Of a DNA stretch of 21,118 nucleotides, positions 1-9,000 are shown piece by piece. The notes beneath the pieces are model-generated. The model searched no databases and had not been told where the DNA came from. It worked only from the letters and a program-made list of their open reading frames with translations. Numbering within the stretch: the stretch's first letter is position 1; every line of letters starts with the position of its first letter. The position numbers and the translations under genes are program-made. Origin of the DNA: Trichomonas tenax (Eukaryota; Parabasalia; Trichomonadida; Trichomonadidae); the NCBI GenBank assembly GCA_023091735.1, contig JALKBU010000908.1, positions 1-21,118 of the forward strand. The letters run 5' to 3'.

Positions 1-486
1 GTCTGCGTTGAAAATGGACAAATCAAGTGAATAATAACGAGATAAAATCAGGATTACTAAAAATGAACAGATTGGGTATTGATATTTAATAGGATACATA
101 TGCAGGTGATAAGCCATCATATTATCAGCATCGCATTCAGCTTTATCTCACCCTTTTTAACAAAAGATTATTTAATTTTTTTAATCATAAATACTTTTGT
201 TGCATTTATTCATTGAAATAGAGACTTAGAGCTATTTTAATTCAGTAATTTATTTTCAAAATATATACACATATTATATATGAAGCAAGAACATATGTTA
301 ACAAAAATATTTGGCTGGAAAATTGTAAAAGTGATAGAAATATCATAGTCAGCAAATACACAACAGAAGTCATAGCAATACGGGGAAGTAGTGTTCCTTG
401 TGGCGTTATGGCACCAGATGTTTGTAGTTGGTGACCACAATTTTAATTTGCAAACAGGCTCATTCACTACAAATCAGATCGATGCA

Positions 487-546
487 AGCTTGTTTCGATT
501 TAATTTGTCAAAATTGAGCTTGCTTCGATTTGATTTGTCAAAAATG
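487..546 (+). repeat. Two-copy 30-nt tandem repeat
   Basis: Two adjacent 30-nt units (487-516 and 517-546) share AGCTTG-TTCGATTT-ATTTGTCAAAA. Over the first 27 bases they differ only at the seventh (T/C) and sixteenth (A/G) positions. Just downstream, TGTGGATCA also occurs twice within about 15 bases. No coding frame explains the repeat. Confidence 0.8.
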
Positions 547-693
547 ATTGTGGATCAATGTGGATCATAAAAGAAATCGATGACTTTTGATAATAATTTT
601 TAAAAGAATTACATGTCAATAACATTTTGACAATTTTGACATAATTTTTCACAAATTGATATGTAAATTATGAATTAACTTTGAAATAAGGAT

Positions 694-741
694 GTCGGGG
701 GATCCCCACCCCACCTAAAATGGCTCCTCTGGTCGGGGGAT
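694..741 (+). repeat. GC-rich 10-nt direct repeat with a GGGGATCCCC palindrome
   Basis: GTCGGGGGAT occurs at 694-703 and again at 732-741. The first copy overlaps the perfect palindrome GGGGATCCCC (698-707). The island stands out from surroundings that are mostly A and T. No gene is visible in it. Confidence 0.6.
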
Positions 742-1392
742 TTTTGGGGTACCGCTATCTATAATTTTTCCTGTCATTTTTCTTAAGGGCCCGCTCCGCG
801 ACCAAAAATCCACTCAATTTTTGAGAGGACAATGCTGATAATCGTTTTTCCCAGAATATATATTGATATTTTGTGCAATATCTGAATCGATAAGGACATG
901 AGTAATTTCGCAAGTGATATCTTCATGCATATTCTAATCTTTTTCTCGTTAAGTTTTTTCTTGATGTTCATTAGTCTCCCACATTTCAAGATGTTCTCCA
1001 GAATACTCCAAAAAATTCGAGATATTGATAAATATTTGTATATTAACCCCGGATTTGTATCTAAAACAAAAATAAAAATTATATTTTGCGATAATAGATC
1101 CTAATTTTGCCGGAGCGGATCATCAATTTTTTTTTTTGCTTTTTCACAAATCTTAAAATTTGCCAATTTTTCAACGACAATTATAGATTTTATTGCTGTA
1201 CAATGATTTTAGTATACATTATTGATATAAATGATACACTTTTATTGTCAAATTCTCAAAAATGAGTATGATTTAAAAAATCTTAGATTTTATGATAGGC
1301 GATCGCCTTCAAAACACAAAAAATATGGTAAAAAAGGGATATTTTTAGGCCAAATTTTCAAAATCGCGCATGAAATCAAGGGGCAATTGGCA

Positions 1393-1460
1393 CCCCACAC
1401 CTAGGGGAATTTTTTCTGAGGAATTTTGAGAGGTTAACCCCATAGGGGTGGGGGTGGAGG
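1393..1460 (+). repeat. Paired GC palindromes followed by a G-run tract
   Basis: CCCC (1393-1396) and GGGG (1404-1407) flank the hexamer palindrome CCTAGG (1400-1405). ACCCC-ATA-GGGGT follows at 1437-1449, and the right arm runs into GGGGTGGGGGTGGAGG (1445-1460). The tract could form small hairpins or a G-quadruplex on the plus strand. No gene is associated. Confidence 0.5.
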
Positions 1461-1809
1461 TATTTTTTGGGCCTTTTAATGCTGTCAACAATATTCCGCT
1501 TTGATTTTAAATGCATTTGGACTCTTTTTGAGCTCAAAAAACCAATATTCAAAAACAACTAACATTATTTTGTGAAAAAGTTTACATGCCAATTCTGACT
1601 TGTAAAACTGTCAAACAATTTTTAAAAATTAGTGTTTTATAACTGCTGCAATAATCCTAACATTATGCAATTTGATTTGAAAATTTTCTTTAAGGTTCTT
1701 CAAAAGTGTGAAGAAAAAAAAAAACAATATCAATTGAAAGGTTTACAACTTGAATAATTTTCGTTTATAACACAAATATGAAAGCATTTGTAGCTCCTAT
1801 TTATACAGT

Positions 1810-1986
1810 TTAAAACAACAAGGCATCACGATCAATTTCCTTTGTCTTTTCAAAATGAATTGGTGTTCTTTCACCAGTTGGCAGCTTGAAATTGCATTTT
1901 TGGAACTCATTTTGATTCTCTTCCTCTTCCTCTATTATTTTTTCATTCTTTGTTTCTTGTTTAATCAATCCAAAAACTATAGCTTT
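1810..1986 (-). pseudogene. C-terminal remnant of an unknown protein (58 codons)
   Basis: On the minus strand a frame is open from just after a TAG at 1989-1987 down to a stop at 1812-1810. It has no ATG. The translation looks like protein rather than AT noise: an acidic stretch of five Glu is followed by a segment with KLPTGERTPIHFEK and ending DRDALLF. The stop codon reads TAA followed by A, the UAAA pattern of trichomonad gene ends. I do not recognise the family. The upstream sequence (1987-2122) has stops in all frames and no clear 3' splice site, so this is most likely the tail of a degraded gene. A terminal exon is possible but unsupported. Confidence 0.4.
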
Positions 1987-2122
1987 CTATTATTACACGT
2001 TTAATTATTTCGAAAATATAGTAATTTCATAGATTTGACTTTCTTCAATATATTAATTAGGTGGAACAGCTTCGATTATCAAACAAATTTTGATTATTTT
2101 TCCATTATAACTTTTTTTGTGA

Positions 2123-2215
2123 ATACAGAATGAGACCTCCACCTTTCTAGAAAAACCAACTCAATGGAATGATTTCATCGATACCCCAGACCTAGCTGAA
2201 ACAAAATACAAATGA
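2123..2215 (+). pseudogene. Possible C-terminal coding remnant (30 codons, plus strand)
   Basis: A short plus-strand frame with no ATG ends at TGA (2213-2215). It contains FLEKPTQWNDFIDTPDLAE, a composition unlike the surrounding A/T-rich noise. It points away from the minus-strand remnant at 1810-1986, so the two are tails facing outward. A hairpin follows directly. I do not recognise a family, and the frame is short enough that chance cannot be excluded. Confidence 0.25.
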
Positions 2216-2218
2216 AAA

Positions 2219-2250
2219 TCGATTTCAAGAAGCAATTTGTTTGAAATCGA
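2219..2250 (+). repeat. Inverted repeat with 10-bp perfect arms
   Basis: TCGATTTCAA (2219-2228) and TTGAAATCGA (2241-2250) are exact reverse complements separated by 12 nt. A further AAAA/TTTT pair outside the arms can form with a one-base bulge. It starts three bases after the stop of the small plus-strand frame ending at 2215. Confidence 0.7.
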
Positions 2251-2475
2251 GTTTTGGTCTCTCAGTTATTTGACAATGACTAATATATTCTATGCACACG
2301 CAATGAATAAAAAGAAATGCTCAGTTATATTAGCTATAGATGGCTTTTGAAAAAAGGAATGTTGATTGCAAAAAATAGAGATTATAAGAGAACTTGTATA
2401 ACGTCTATCAATTTTAGTTGAAGATCTTTAACACATGTTTCTTTTGAAAACAGGGGTGTTTATGTAATCATAAAT

Positions 2476-2871
2476 TTACTCCTTCTTTTCTTCTTCTGGC
2501 TTAGAGAAATCAACATTGTCAACATTGCCAAGCTCTTCCTTGGCTTCCTCTGGCTTTTTAGCGTTGTAGCCCATTCCAGCGAGCATGTCCTGAAGAAGGT
2601 CGACAAGTGGCTTCTTTTCTGGTTTGCCGCGGAGGATGTATGTGTTAGCGCGAATATCGATAGCGAGCTCTGGCTTTGTGAACTGGAGGCCCTCGTTCTG
2701 AGAGGCGATAAGAATGGAAGCGGAGTCGATCTCACCGATATCACGGCAGCCCTGGCGCTGAGCAGCGAGCCAAACCTTATCACCAGACTGACCGCCTGTT
2801 GGTGCTTTCTTTGCTTTGCGGCGCCATGAGCCCTTGCCACCAACCTGAGAACCAAGTCCCTTTCCAGACAT
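2476..2871 (-). CDS. BTF3: Nascent polypeptide-associated complex subunit beta (BTF3/EGD1 family)
   Basis: This 131-aa protein should be the beta subunit of NAC, the cytosolic heterodimer with NAC-alpha that sits at the ribosomal exit tunnel and binds nascent chains. The ribosome-binding motif RRKAKK is at residues 17-22, after a Gly/Lys-rich start. The NAC domain follows at about 34-100, including FTKPELAIDIRANTYIL, where typical beta subunits read FxNPKVQASLAANTF. The tail is acidic, as in the family, and somewhat short. The start is clear: an initiator TCACTCT lies directly before the ATG, leaving a 5' untranslated region of about 5 nt. The stop is TAA followed by A (UAAA). Codons here end in C or G more often than in the large neighbouring genes, which fits high expression. 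A 172-codon open frame on the same strand is a shadow. Confidence 0.93.
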   Translation of the reverse strand: MSGKGLGSQVGGKGSWRRKAKKAPTGGQSGDKVWLAAQRQGCRDIGEIDSASILIASQNEGLQFTKPELAIDIRANTYILRGKPEKKPLVDLLQDMLAGMGYNAKKPEEAKEELGNVDNVDFSKPEEEKKE

Positions 2872-2878
2872 AGAGTGA
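2872..2878 (-). promoter_or_regulatory. Initiator (Inr) of the NAC-beta gene
   Basis: Read on the minus strand, 2878 to 2872 is TCACTCT, immediately before the ATG. It fits the trichomonad initiator TCA(+1)Py(T/A). The predicted first transcribed base is 2876, giving a 5-nt leader. The match is seen in the sequence; its use is inferred. Confidence 0.65.
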
Positions 2879-3153
2879 GTGGCCGACCATCGCCCCTCAA
2901 TTTTTTATTATTTTTTGGCGAACAACCATCTACATTTTTAGATTGTATATCAACTGCTTTGGCTTCCTGTTGGGTCAAAACTCAAAAATCATCTCGTTTT
3001 ATTTTTCAATTTTTCCTTTTTCAACAAAATTTTAACACATTTGGATTACTAACATATAGGATATCCTAGATGTGAAATGTTTTGATTTTAAATTCATCAG
3101 ATTTTAAAATTCTCAGATTTTTTTGATTGAATTTTTTTCCTGTTGACTTTTTT

Positions 3154-3178
3154 GAGTTTGCAATTTTTAACAAGTAAA
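3154..3178 (+). repeat. Left arm of a long-range inverted repeat
   Basis: GAGTTTGCAATTTTTAAC followed by AAGTAAACC matches, in reverse complement, the arm at 3680-3705. One base is missing and there are a few mismatches. The arms lie about 0.5 kb apart. A related sequence occurs on the plus strand at 20652-20700. Confidence 0.5.
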
Positions 3179-3679
3179 CCTCCCTATCAAGCCAAACTGA
3201 GAAGACATTTAGGTGCTTTTCAGGGGTGCTGAGTATGTATATAGCATTTGCTTGTCTATTTTTAACACGTATTATCTGATATTTGTCATGCAAAGTCGAA
3301 AATTTGATAAGGTAATGTTACCAATGAGCAAATTTTGTGTGAACTTGAGGTAGCATAACGTTAGGTATGCTCGATGAATGAGCAAAGGAATGCCGTTTGA
3401 CTCCTGCATGTAACGTATTTTTTCTTTTCTATTTTTTGATTTTTCTAGGGGAACTCTACCAAAAATAAGCGAGCGAACGCTATAATAGTGAGATTTAGTT
3501 GTTATAATCATCAAAGAGATTCATAACAGAAGCCCATTAATGATTTGTAATGGATTTCTGTTTGTAATCATATCATGATTAAGTAATACCTTGCTAAGAT
3601 CATGAAACAGATTGCACCACTAGAATCAGCACCAACAAAAAGCACGTAAATATTTCATCAGATTCGTCCAGGAAGGGGG

Positions 3680-3715
3680 TCACTCGTTAAAAATTGCAAA
3701 ACTCAAAAGTGGAGC
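3680..3715 (-). repeat. Right arm of the long-range inverted repeat
   Basis: Read on the minus strand this is GCTCCACTTTT followed by GAGTTTTGCAATTTTTAAC and GAGTGACC. The second part pairs with 3154-3178. The first 11 bases recur exactly at 20652-20662. It resembles a small dispersed intergenic repeat, but two arms and one extra relative are too few to name an element. Confidence 0.5.
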
Positions 3716-3994
3716 AGATTTTTTTTTTCATTTTTACTCTTTCTTCAACATGCATTTCCTATTTATAACAAAATCTCAAATAATCGTTCGATAATTTATT
3801 CATTTACCCTTGAAATTATAAACAAATAGCAAGGGATTCTATATTGTAAAATGGTTTGACTTATATATCATATTTTTTCAGATAAATATATTGATGAACT
3901 AAAGTGAAATAATTGAAAAGCGAGAAATCTCTAGTATACTAATATATAATTTATTCAAACAGTGCATTAGAAAGATATGAAGAATCTAATTCAA

Positions 3995-5161
3995 TTAAAG
4001 TTCTTGTGAAATTTCATTCTCTTGTTGCATATCAGATGCAACATTATCTAGGAACTCCGAGAATTTGTCAAGGTCAACAGCAAAATTAGAATTGTTCGTT
4101 AATTGATAATATCTATAAAATTTTTGACCGATAAGCTGTGTATTTGACCAAATAGACATATGAGAAAACGATGGTTTCGCACGGAAAGTTATCTGGTTAG
4201 GATATAATCCGTTTGATTTAACAGGCATTATTTCAACAACATATGTTTTTGTACTGGAGAAGAATTGATTGTATAAAGCTCCACCATGTGGCCCAATGAT
4301 TAGTTTAGCTTGAGAAAACAGTTCAATAGTTTCATCAAGATCATTCTTTGTATGATCATATATAATTAAATCATTACCATACTTCTTTTTAAGCAATTTC
4401 TGTAGTTTTTCTTGGTTTGTAATATATCTTTGTTGATAAAATGTTGTTTGAGTTGTTCTCCCACAATAGATGACGTATTTTTGTGTTCCCTCTGGCAAGG
4501 AAAGCATCTCTCTCAAGTCTTTGAAAAATTCCGGGTGAACAATTGGACATGATTCGATGTAAATCAAATTATTTGCAGCATAGAAGTTTCCAGAATCCGA
4601 TTTGATGACTTGGCGGAAAGGCATTCTTTGCCATAAAAGAGGGACTCGTGGAAATAGATTAGTATTAATATCAACAAGGACCGGATATGAATCTATCTTA
4701 TCTCCAAGAAGACGATGTATAAGACTGATTTGTGGGCCAATGTTATCGAAAAAGTGTTGGAAATAATGTCCCCAGTGTCCAGTCAAAATAACTAAGGATT
4801 CATAATCAGTAGATGATGATTTTCTAGGAGGATTTATAGCATTTATAAAGTGTGTAGTATTTGTTAATTGAGAAAATGGCTGGCTAACAATTCCGTTGGC
4901 AACAACACGAATTACTCCACAATGATAAGTGCTGTTAGTATCCAAAAAGTGTCTCATATTCTCTGGCTGAGCCCAAAAAATACGTTCCATCTCTTCATTA
5001 AGGCCTCTAGGCATTGACCAATTAAATGGTGGCAAACATATTCGATATTGACGCCAATAGTTCATATCAGTGATAGACACGTTCCCAATATACTTGAATT
5101 TCGGGAAAATGTTGTCTTGTGTATAAAAGTGGGAGAAAGAATATGCTAAAAAACTTATCAT
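3995..5161 (-). CDS. GT61-family (DUF563-like) glycosyltransferase
   Basis: This 388-aa protein resembles family GT61 glycosyltransferases (EOGT, POMGNT2, plant xylosyl/arabinosyltransferases), which usually act in the ER or Golgi on glycoproteins or glycans. Around residues 129-136 it has HWGHYFQH, where the family shows an NYGHxLxD-type motif. About residues 242-300 carry the C-terminal family signature: R-Y-I-TNQEKL, a FSQAKLIIGPHGGALYN segment (GPHG at 290-293), then VVEIMP. The donor and acceptor cannot be told. The N-terminus is only a short hydrophobic run (residues 2-13), shorter than a normal signal anchor. The ATG at 5161 is the first in frame after a TAA three codons upstream, and a TCA initiator-like site (+1 near 5179) precedes it. 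An overlapping upstream 14-codon frame is noted among the findings. Confidence 0.82.
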   Translation of the reverse strand: MISFLAYSFSHFYTQDNIFPKFKYIGNVSITDMNYWRQYRICLPPFNWSMPRGLNEEMERIFWAQPENMRHFLDTNSTYHCGVIRVVANGIVSQPFSQLTNTTHFINAINPPRKSSSTDYESLVILTGHWGHYFQHFFDNIGPQISLIHRLLGDKIDSYPVLVDINTNLFPRVPLLWQRMPFRQVIKSDSGNFYAANNLIYIESCPIVHPEFFKDLREMLSLPEGTQKYVIYCGRTTQTTFYQQRYITNQEKLQKLLKKKYGNDLIIYDHTKNDLDETIELFSQAKLIIGPHGGALYNQFFSSTKTYVVEIMPVKSNGLYPNQITFRAKPSFSHMSIWSNTQLIGQKFYRYYQLTNNSNFAVDLDKFSEFLDNVASDMQQENEISQEL

Positions 5162-5496
5162 AAAATTTTACGATTTTTTGACAATTTGACTTGACATTTC
5201 ATTTTATTTAAGGTTCCTTCCAATTTATATCATTAAATTTAGTTCCATATCAATGAGACAAACTAACCCCATGTTTGTAGTTCTGAGATATCAAGTCTCC
5301 ACGGGTATTCAGTTCAAGGTTTAATTCTTAATATGTTCCAATTCGATTTAATCATAATCAAAATAGCTTAATAATCTTACAACGAATGATATTTACTCAC
5401 ATTGGAAGATCAAATTAAATCTAACTATTCAATTTCCTTATTCAAAAGATTCTTATTGATGTAAGTATTGAATAATTAGTAACACTGAGTTTATTC

Positions 5497-5512
5497 TAAC
5501 ATGTACATGTTA
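5497..5512. repeat. Perfect 16-bp palindrome
   Basis: TAACATGTACATGTTA equals its own reverse complement. It lies in the spacer between divergent genes. It could be a binding site for a dimeric protein, but a palindrome this long can arise by chance in AT-rich DNA of this length. Confidence 0.75.
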
Positions 5513-5525
5513 CAATGGTAGGCTA

Positions 5526-5554
5526 ACCAGGGATAAAAGTGAGACCAGGGATAA
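5526..5554 (+). repeat. 11-bp direct repeat ACCAGGGATAA
   Basis: ACCAGGGATAA occurs at 5526-5536 and 5544-5554, an 18-nt period, 14 bases after the 16-bp palindrome. The function is unknown. Confidence 0.7.
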
Positions 5555-6055
5555 CCCACCACTGTTATCTATTTTTTATCTGTGAATTCAATTTATCAGT
5601 AAATAAAAGCTGTGATCGAGTCATATAACCAAAAGTCTACTATAGTTCTTTATTCGAAGTATACAATAATGTTTTGATTTTTGAACAAAGATTTCATCAC
5701 CATGTTGACGAAATTTTCATGAACATTATTTTTCTCCTACAATTTAGATATCATATGCAAGCACATGCATGATTTTTGTTCAATAAATTTTTTGGAGTCA
5801 ATATCGTCCATTTTTTGATTAAGTTTGGATATGATCCCATTATATATGGATGCAGGTGTATAACTTGGTCAATATTAGGGACGCTCATTCAGTTTTTTGA
5901 ACTTTTTTAGAATTTTTAAAAAGCAAAATTAAGAAATTTTGAAGAGTACAAATTTTGCTATATGAAAAGATGTATGCAAATCAAGCTAAAATTCAGATGT
6001 TAATAAACATGATCGGAAAAGAAAAGTGACAATTTTATATTAATTTATTTTGGAA

Positions 6056-9000
6056 ATGAGTAAGAACAATGAAAATAATGATAACTCGACGCGATCAAAC
6101 ATCGTAATACAGGGAGGGACTCAAGCATTAAATGGCCAAATACCTTCAAGTGTCTCTCTTGATATTATCACAAACGAGGAAGGCCAACTTTTGGAAATCA
6201 TCAAATGCATTGACGACATATACGAAAGGCAAAGCTTGAATGTTCTGCTTGCGTATTTTTCAAGGACATCTTTCCCAAATAATAGAAACAAAATTTTCGA
6301 CTTTTTCCAGAAAATGATTTTAAACCCTTCACTGTATATCGAATATGCGAGACCCGTTCATCACAGGCGCAATTCAGATGAAGTATCAAGTGCCGATTCA
6401 TATCCGAGATATCGACAACGTTCGACTTCATTCAAATTATCACGCGGAGAGGAACCTCCAAAAGTAGATGTTGATACAAAGAAGAAATATGCACCATTAA
6501 CAGCTCTATTTCAAGCTTTTCCACGAATCACTGATAAATTTTCACCAGCTGAGATCGATACATCAGGTAAAAATATACAGATATGCATAATGAAGTTAGT
6601 TCCTGATCCACGAATGATAAACAAGAATCCAACACCTGATTTGCACTATTTCCAGGAAGCATGCGAAGCTTTTCGTCACGTACTTAATGTTAAGAAATCC
6701 ACACTATCTTTGCCACTCGTTAAAGCACTTGTTAACGCAAGTTTTGCGATTATTTTTTCAATCGTAGATTGTTCAAAAATCAAAAATGTATCACAGTACG
6801 ACTACACGAGTTATGTCGTCGAGCTCATCAGTGTTATTTCCACAGGTTTAAGCTGTGTACAAGCAACAACTGATTTACAAATATTGTTAAATTCATTTTG
6901 GGTTGCTTTGGTTTTGTTCAGCAAGGGCGATTTCTCATTGTATTTCTCATGGAGCATCCACTTGCGCAGGATTGCATCAAATACACTTCCATTTACTTCT
7001 GTTTGCAGCTCAATTAATCCAAAAAGTGTAGATTCATTGATTAATGATGTTAATATTAAATCAGCTCACTTAAAAATTTACTCGAGCTCAGATGAAATGG
7101 CAACAGTAATCAAACCATTGATTCCTGAAATCAACATTGCATTGCTCAAATTGCTTACTCCAAGTTATGTCATTTTCCTTCTTTGCATTTATACACTTGA
7201 AAAATATAGGGCAGCAAGTGGAGATTTATGCACATTCTTCGAATATATGGATTACTCATATAATCAAACATTCGATCAATGCATTGATTCATTCCTTGAG
7301 CCAATATTCAACACCTATATTCATCATGTCAGTAGCATGAGCGAAACAATCCAAAAAGCACAAGCAGTTTTTCCTGCTGCAAAAGTTCTACTTCGTTCAT
7401 TCTTATGTCACGGATCTCGACGATCCAAGGCTGCAGCCAGCATTACATCAAAATTCTTCATTAAGTTCACAATGGCCATTTTGGACAGAGAATCATGGCA
7501 AGTATTCATGAACTCAAAGGATCAACTTTCAAAGAACATCATGCAGAGTTTCTCTGACTTTTTCACAGAGCTTGTAAAAGTTGCCGCAGCAGATACTCCA
7601 ACACTTTTGTTCACAATCTTTGCAATCTGTGCCGTCAGAGAACAAGCAGAGGCAAGAGCATTAATGTTTAATGAGCTTTATGAAAACTTGCCGCTTGGTG
7701 TTAGATCACACTTTTCAGACTATTATGCGGTTGTCAACATGATGCAAGGTATGAGTCTCTATATTCCAGAGAATCTCGATGGTTTTGATAATATCACGAA
7801 GGCCAGATATTTGGTTATTAAGATAACTAAAACAAATGACATTAGTTTGTTAGAGCAGATTCCTTACCAAATTCCAACAAGAGAAAAAGTCAGATTATGG
7901 TCTATGATATTCTGTGAATCGATGACATTAGCTGACGATTTAGTAGATTATCTCGCAAAGAGATACATTCACGCATATATGTCAAAGAAAGGCATCTTTT
8001 CATCAGAGTACAATGTCGATGACATTCGCGAACAAACCGCTATTTTCTCATTCTTCACTTATCTCATCAAACTCAATACTTTCACAAGCAAGATCATTCC
8101 ACAGCTCTATTTCTTAAAGGATGGAATTAAGCTCAAGCATGCAGGTGCTTGCCATTGCTACATTACATTGCTATATCTAATTATTTCTGTTATGCAATGT
8201 AAGACAGCCCACGAGTTTGAAACAGCAGGAAATATGAATAATATGATCATTCTTTTCGATGTTGCATGCAGAGTTATTGCTATGTCAAGAACCACAGGAA
8301 TTCACATGCATATCACTTTGAGCGCGGTTGCTCTTCTATATAAGATTATTCCAGCAATTAAGCAGCTTGCAGACAGTAACAGAAGTCAGTTTGTAATTCA
8401 AAACACGCAGAATCCAGTTTTGAGTATTAATGTTGATCAAACGTTATTAATCAAGTTCACGAACGTTATTTTATTCTGCCTTGCACAGGTAACCATGTAT
8501 TTCTCGACCTATGCAAATCCAACAGAGCAACATCTCCTTGAGACTGATTATATTAACACTTATTGGGTCAAACCGAGGTATTACTACTTCAATGAAATCC
8601 TTCCAATTATCCTAACATTGACTCCTTCAGCAACTTTTGCATTTATTGATATTTTGAATCTCAATGACGAATTCATTAAAGAAATACCAAACTTGATCAA
8701 AAACTATCAGAGCAAGATTGCCAACGAAGAAAATTTGGTTCATTTCATTGCAAGATATGCACCTCAGGCAATTAACACAGAAGTTGAGATTCCACCAACA
8801 ATTGCTTTGACACTGATTCAGCCAGAGTTACTTGCAAATCCGACAACGTCAATGTTCGTTACGCATGCTCTTCATATACTTGATGAGAGAGATGCAATGC
8901 TGATGGTTCCACAGCTTGTTCAATCAATTAGATTTGATAAGTGCAAAGCGATGCGTGAATTCCTAGTTGAGTATGCAAAGACTCACGAAATGTTTGCACA

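Larger units (their letters stand above)
1..1809. other. Intergenic, no intact gene; repeats and GC-rich islands
   Basis: About 1.8 kb of AT-rich DNA in which I support no complete gene. Short open frames exist on both strands, but they lack ATG starts or recognisable domains. The stretch holds a 30-nt tandem repeat (487-546), GC-rich islands with palindromes and G-runs (about 694-745 and 1380-1470) and a weak inverted repeat (791-798 with 1111-1118). From about 1470 to 1809 I see only A/T-rich sequence. Confidence 0.6.
2879..3994. other. Intergenic spacer with repeats between NAC-beta and GT61
   Basis: About 1.1 kb of AT-rich sequence. It should contain the NAC-beta promoter at the left and the 3' region of the glycosyltransferase gene at the right, where TAAA occurs on the minus strand at 3953-3950. 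It also carries an imperfect long-range inverted repeat (3154-3178 with 3680-3705) and a near-palindrome TAATCAT-ATC-ATGATTA around 3570. Small minus-strand frames at 3066-3514 show no domain, and I do not accept them as genes. Confidence 0.55.
5162..6055. other. Intergenic spacer between divergent GT61 and PI4K genes
   Basis: This 0.9-kb AT-rich region lies between divergently transcribed genes, so it should hold both promoters. It contains the 16-bp palindrome at 5497-5512, a short direct repeat at 5526-5554 and a minus-strand frame interrupted by one stop (5650-5868). Before the PI4K gene I see only degenerate initiator-like sequence, for example TTAATTT near 6040, and no clear TCA initiator. 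Confidence 0.5.

Noticed and set aside
1..34. Possible 3' end of a gene at the left edge (frames ending TGA at 28-30 and TAA at 32-34)
   Set aside because: Nine or ten codons in two competing frames are too few to support a gene.
237..467. A 76-codon Cys-rich minus-strand frame
   Set aside because: It can start only at a GTG; the nearby ATG (463) is in another frame that closes quickly. The cysteine spacing does not fit a zinc-binding family I know.
783..1104. Two overlapping 68-codon frames on opposite strands
   Set aside because: Composition is that of translated AT-rich DNA, with no domain; both lie between the GC-rich inverted arms.
2460..2978. A 172-codon open frame on the same strand as NAC-beta, longer than the accepted gene
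   Set aside because: The shorter frame has the conserved NAC-beta domain, the ribosome-binding motif, an initiator at its ATG and a UAAA stop. The longer frame shows no domain and is a by-product.
3066..3514. Two consecutive minus-strand frames of 75 and 80 codons
   Set aside because: They have no recognisable domain, initiator or UAAA stop, and they lie within the repeat-bearing spacer.
5526..5560. Resemblance of CCAGGGATAACCC to a homing-endonuclease site
   Set aside because: Only a short core is similar, and no endonuclease gene or intron is present.
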